Position numbers and translations under genes: made by a program
NCBI RefSeq assembly: GCF_001657485.1
Contig: NZ_LXFU01000022.1
Location: 1-64,000 of the forward strand
Origin: Rhizobium sp. WYCCWR10014
GTDB taxonomy: Bacteria; Pseudomonadota; Alphaproteobacteria; Rhizobiales; Rhizobiaceae
Direction: 5' to 3'
Length of the DNA: 64,000 nucleotides
Shown here: piece by piece, positions 62,768 to 64,000 of the stretch
Numbering within the stretch: the stretch's first letter is position 1
How the letters are laid out: the number at the start of each line of letters is the position of its first letter
Notes under the pieces: generated by a model
Database searches by the model: none
Told to the model about the DNA's origin: nothing
What the model saw: the letters and a program-made list of their open reading frames with translations, nothing else

Positions 62768-63781
62768 TCAAGTTCCGATGCCGTCGGTGCGTGTCGGGTC
62801 CGAGCGTAGCGTATCGATTTCGTAGATCGTCCGCATGACGGTCAGCCGCGCGGTGAAGGTGGTCAGGAGCGCGATGACGATCATCGTTGCGAAGATGCCG
62901 GCATAGCCGAGCACGCCGACGGAGAAGGTGCCGAAGAGCGCGGTCGCCTGGTCCGTTTCGGGGGTGGCGAGGGTGCGGCTCTGCCAGAAACCGGCGGTGG
63001 CGAAGAAGAGAGCGGCAAGCGCGCTGCCGATCGCCGAGCCCTTGAGGCTGATCTTCAGGAAATGCTTCTGGAATTCGGTGGCGACGAAGGAGCTTTCGGC
63101 GCCGACGAAATGCAGCACTTCGACGACGTGACGATTGCCCGACAACGCGCCGCGCGTGGCGAAGACGACGGTGAGCACCATCGCCGTGAAAACCAGGAGC
63201 AGAATGCCGGTGCCGATCATGACCGTCGTGTGCGCCATGGACACTAGTCGGTCGACCCAGGTGCGGTGATCGTCGAGGGTGGCCTGCGGAATACTGTCCT
63301 TCAGCAGCGCCCGCATCGAATCGAAATCCGGTGGATTGCTCTCGTCGATGGTGATGATGACGAGGCGGGGAACGGGCAGATCCTTGAGATCGAGACCGGG
63401 GCCGAGCCACGGTTCGAGCAGGCGTGCAGTCGCCGCCTCGTCGACGATCTGGCCGCTCTTGGTGCCGACGAAGGTCAGCGCCAGGTCGCGCGCCTGGGTC
63501 AGCGCCTTTTCCATGTCGAGATTGTCGTCCGGCTTGATCTGAATGGTGATCTCGCGGGATATCTGGCTCTCCCAGCTGGCCGCCGTCGAGCGTACCATGC
63601 TGACGCCGCCGAGCGTCAGGCAGGCGAGAAAGGCCATGATTGATATCACCACCATCAAGGCGCTGCCCTGGATGTTGGAAGGCGGCAGGATCGGCGCGGT
63701 CGGACGCACGCGCAATTCCGGCCGCTTCTGTTGGGTCTTGGCAGACGCCTTTTCGGGGTTTCTGGACGGGGGCTCAGTCAT
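62768..63781 (-). CDS. ftsX: Cell-division protein FtsX
   Basis: A 337-residue inner-membrane protein that pairs with the ATPase FtsE to activate peptidoglycan hydrolases at the division site. A long cytoplasmic N-terminus (about 50 residues) is followed by a helix, a periplasmic domain (about 75-180) and three more helices typical of the FtsX permease domain (for example SSFVATEFQKHFLKISLKGSAIGSAL). Its start overlaps the ftsE end by eight bases, so the two are coupled. Confidence 0.92.
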   Translation of the reverse strand: MTEPPSRNPEKASAKTQQKRPELRVRPTAPILPPSNIQGSALMVVISIMAFLACLTLGGVSMVRSTAASWESQISREITIQIKPDDNLDMEKALTQARDLALTFVGTKSGQIVDEAATARLLEPWLGPGLDLKDLPVPRLVIITIDESNPPDFDSMRALLKDSIPQATLDDHRTWVDRLVSMAHTTVMIGTGILLLVFTAMVLTVVFATRGALSGNRHVVEVLHFVGAESSFVATEFQKHFLKISLKGSAIGSALAALFFATAGFWQSRTLATPETDQATALFGTFSVGVLGYAGIFATMIVIALLTTFTARLTVMRTIYEIDTLRSDPTRTDGIGT

Positions 63782-64000
63782 AAATATCGAGATGCCCCTC
63801 TGAGAGGATCATGCGGCGGGCTTCCACCTGCTCCATCAGCGCCAGGTCATGGGTGGCGATCACGACTGCCGTGCCGAGGCGGTTCAGCTCGAGGAAAAGG
63901 TTGAGCAGGCGCTTGGCCATCGGCGGGTCGACATTGCCGGTCGGCTCGTCGGCCAGCAGCACTTCCGGCCGATCCATCAGCGCTCGGGCGATTGCGGCGC
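63774..64000 (-). CDS. ftsE: Cell-division ATP-binding protein FtsE (C-terminal part)
   Basis: Only the last 75 or so codons are in the window; the gene continues past the end. Visible parts are AIARALMDRPEVLLADEPTGNVDP (Walker B and D-loop) and VVIATHDLALMEQ (H-loop), ending EGHLDIYD. This matches FtsE and is confirmed by the overlap with ftsX. Confidence 0.92.
   Translation of the reverse strand, partial: AAIARALMDRPEVLLADEPTGNVDPPMAKRLLNLFLELNRLGTAVVIATHDLALMEQVEARRMILSEGHLDIYD

Overview
The window reads as chromosomal DNA of a fast-growing rhizobium, most like Rhizobium leguminosarum, R. etli or a close relative. It is GC-rich with frequent open frames antisense to real genes. It carries the C4 route to heme (hemA), aerobic cobaltochelatase genes (cobS, cobT), a rhizobial tamA-tamB pair, and several copies of the palindromic intergenic mosaic elements typical of Rhizobiaceae. 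No rRNA, prophage, insertion sequence or CRISPR array was seen. One tRNA gene, tRNA-Arg(CCT), is present.

Layout. 1-3.7 kb: a lone CheW-like protein, then arginine catabolism (arginase, ornithine aminotransferase) with a divergent Lrp/AsnC regulator. 3.7-12.2 kb: tamA-tamB, where TamB has grown to 2037 residues through seven 107-residue tandem repeats, and a glycine-zipper lipoprotein. 12.5-13.7 kb: hemA. 14-21.3 kb: a catabolic operon of a LacI regulator, an ABC sugar importer and a GH127 beta-L-arabinofuranosidase, with paired palindromic operators in front. 21.3-25.2 kb: dxr and a run of small exported or membrane proteins. 25.3-28.9 kb: eutBC and an ethanolamine permease behind a near-consensus sigma-54 promoter. 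29-30.4 kb: a small accessory patch next to the tRNA gene, holding a BrnT/BrnA toxin-antitoxin pair and what looks like the start of a lost gene.

30.4-34 kb: an M20 amidohydrolase, a DacA-type carboxypeptidase and a His-rich CobW GTPase. 34-37.8 kb: a TRAP transporter for a probable sugar acid with a GntR/FCD regulator. 38.5-45.5 kb: TusA-like protein, L,D-transpeptidase, accA, xerD, a 58-residue membrane peptide, then aroK-aroB-corC. 45.6-50.9 kb: bolA, a J-domain protein, cobS-cobT and an exported esterase-like protein. 51-56 kb: small kinase, queuosine-precursor transporter, rpmB, DUF3108, EamA exporter, cupin and gloB. 56-64 kb: methyltransferase, hisC-tyrC-GNAT, DUF2125, ChaC, plsC, ydcF and ftsX-ftsE, the last running off the window end.

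Most of the window is ordinary core chromosome. The most interesting points are the TamB repeat array, the self-contained GH127 import and hydrolysis operon with its operator pair and apparent CTG start, the sigma-54 eut promoter, the six mosaic palindromes that all sit at gene 3' ends, and two P-loop proteins lacking textbook nucleotide-binding residues.
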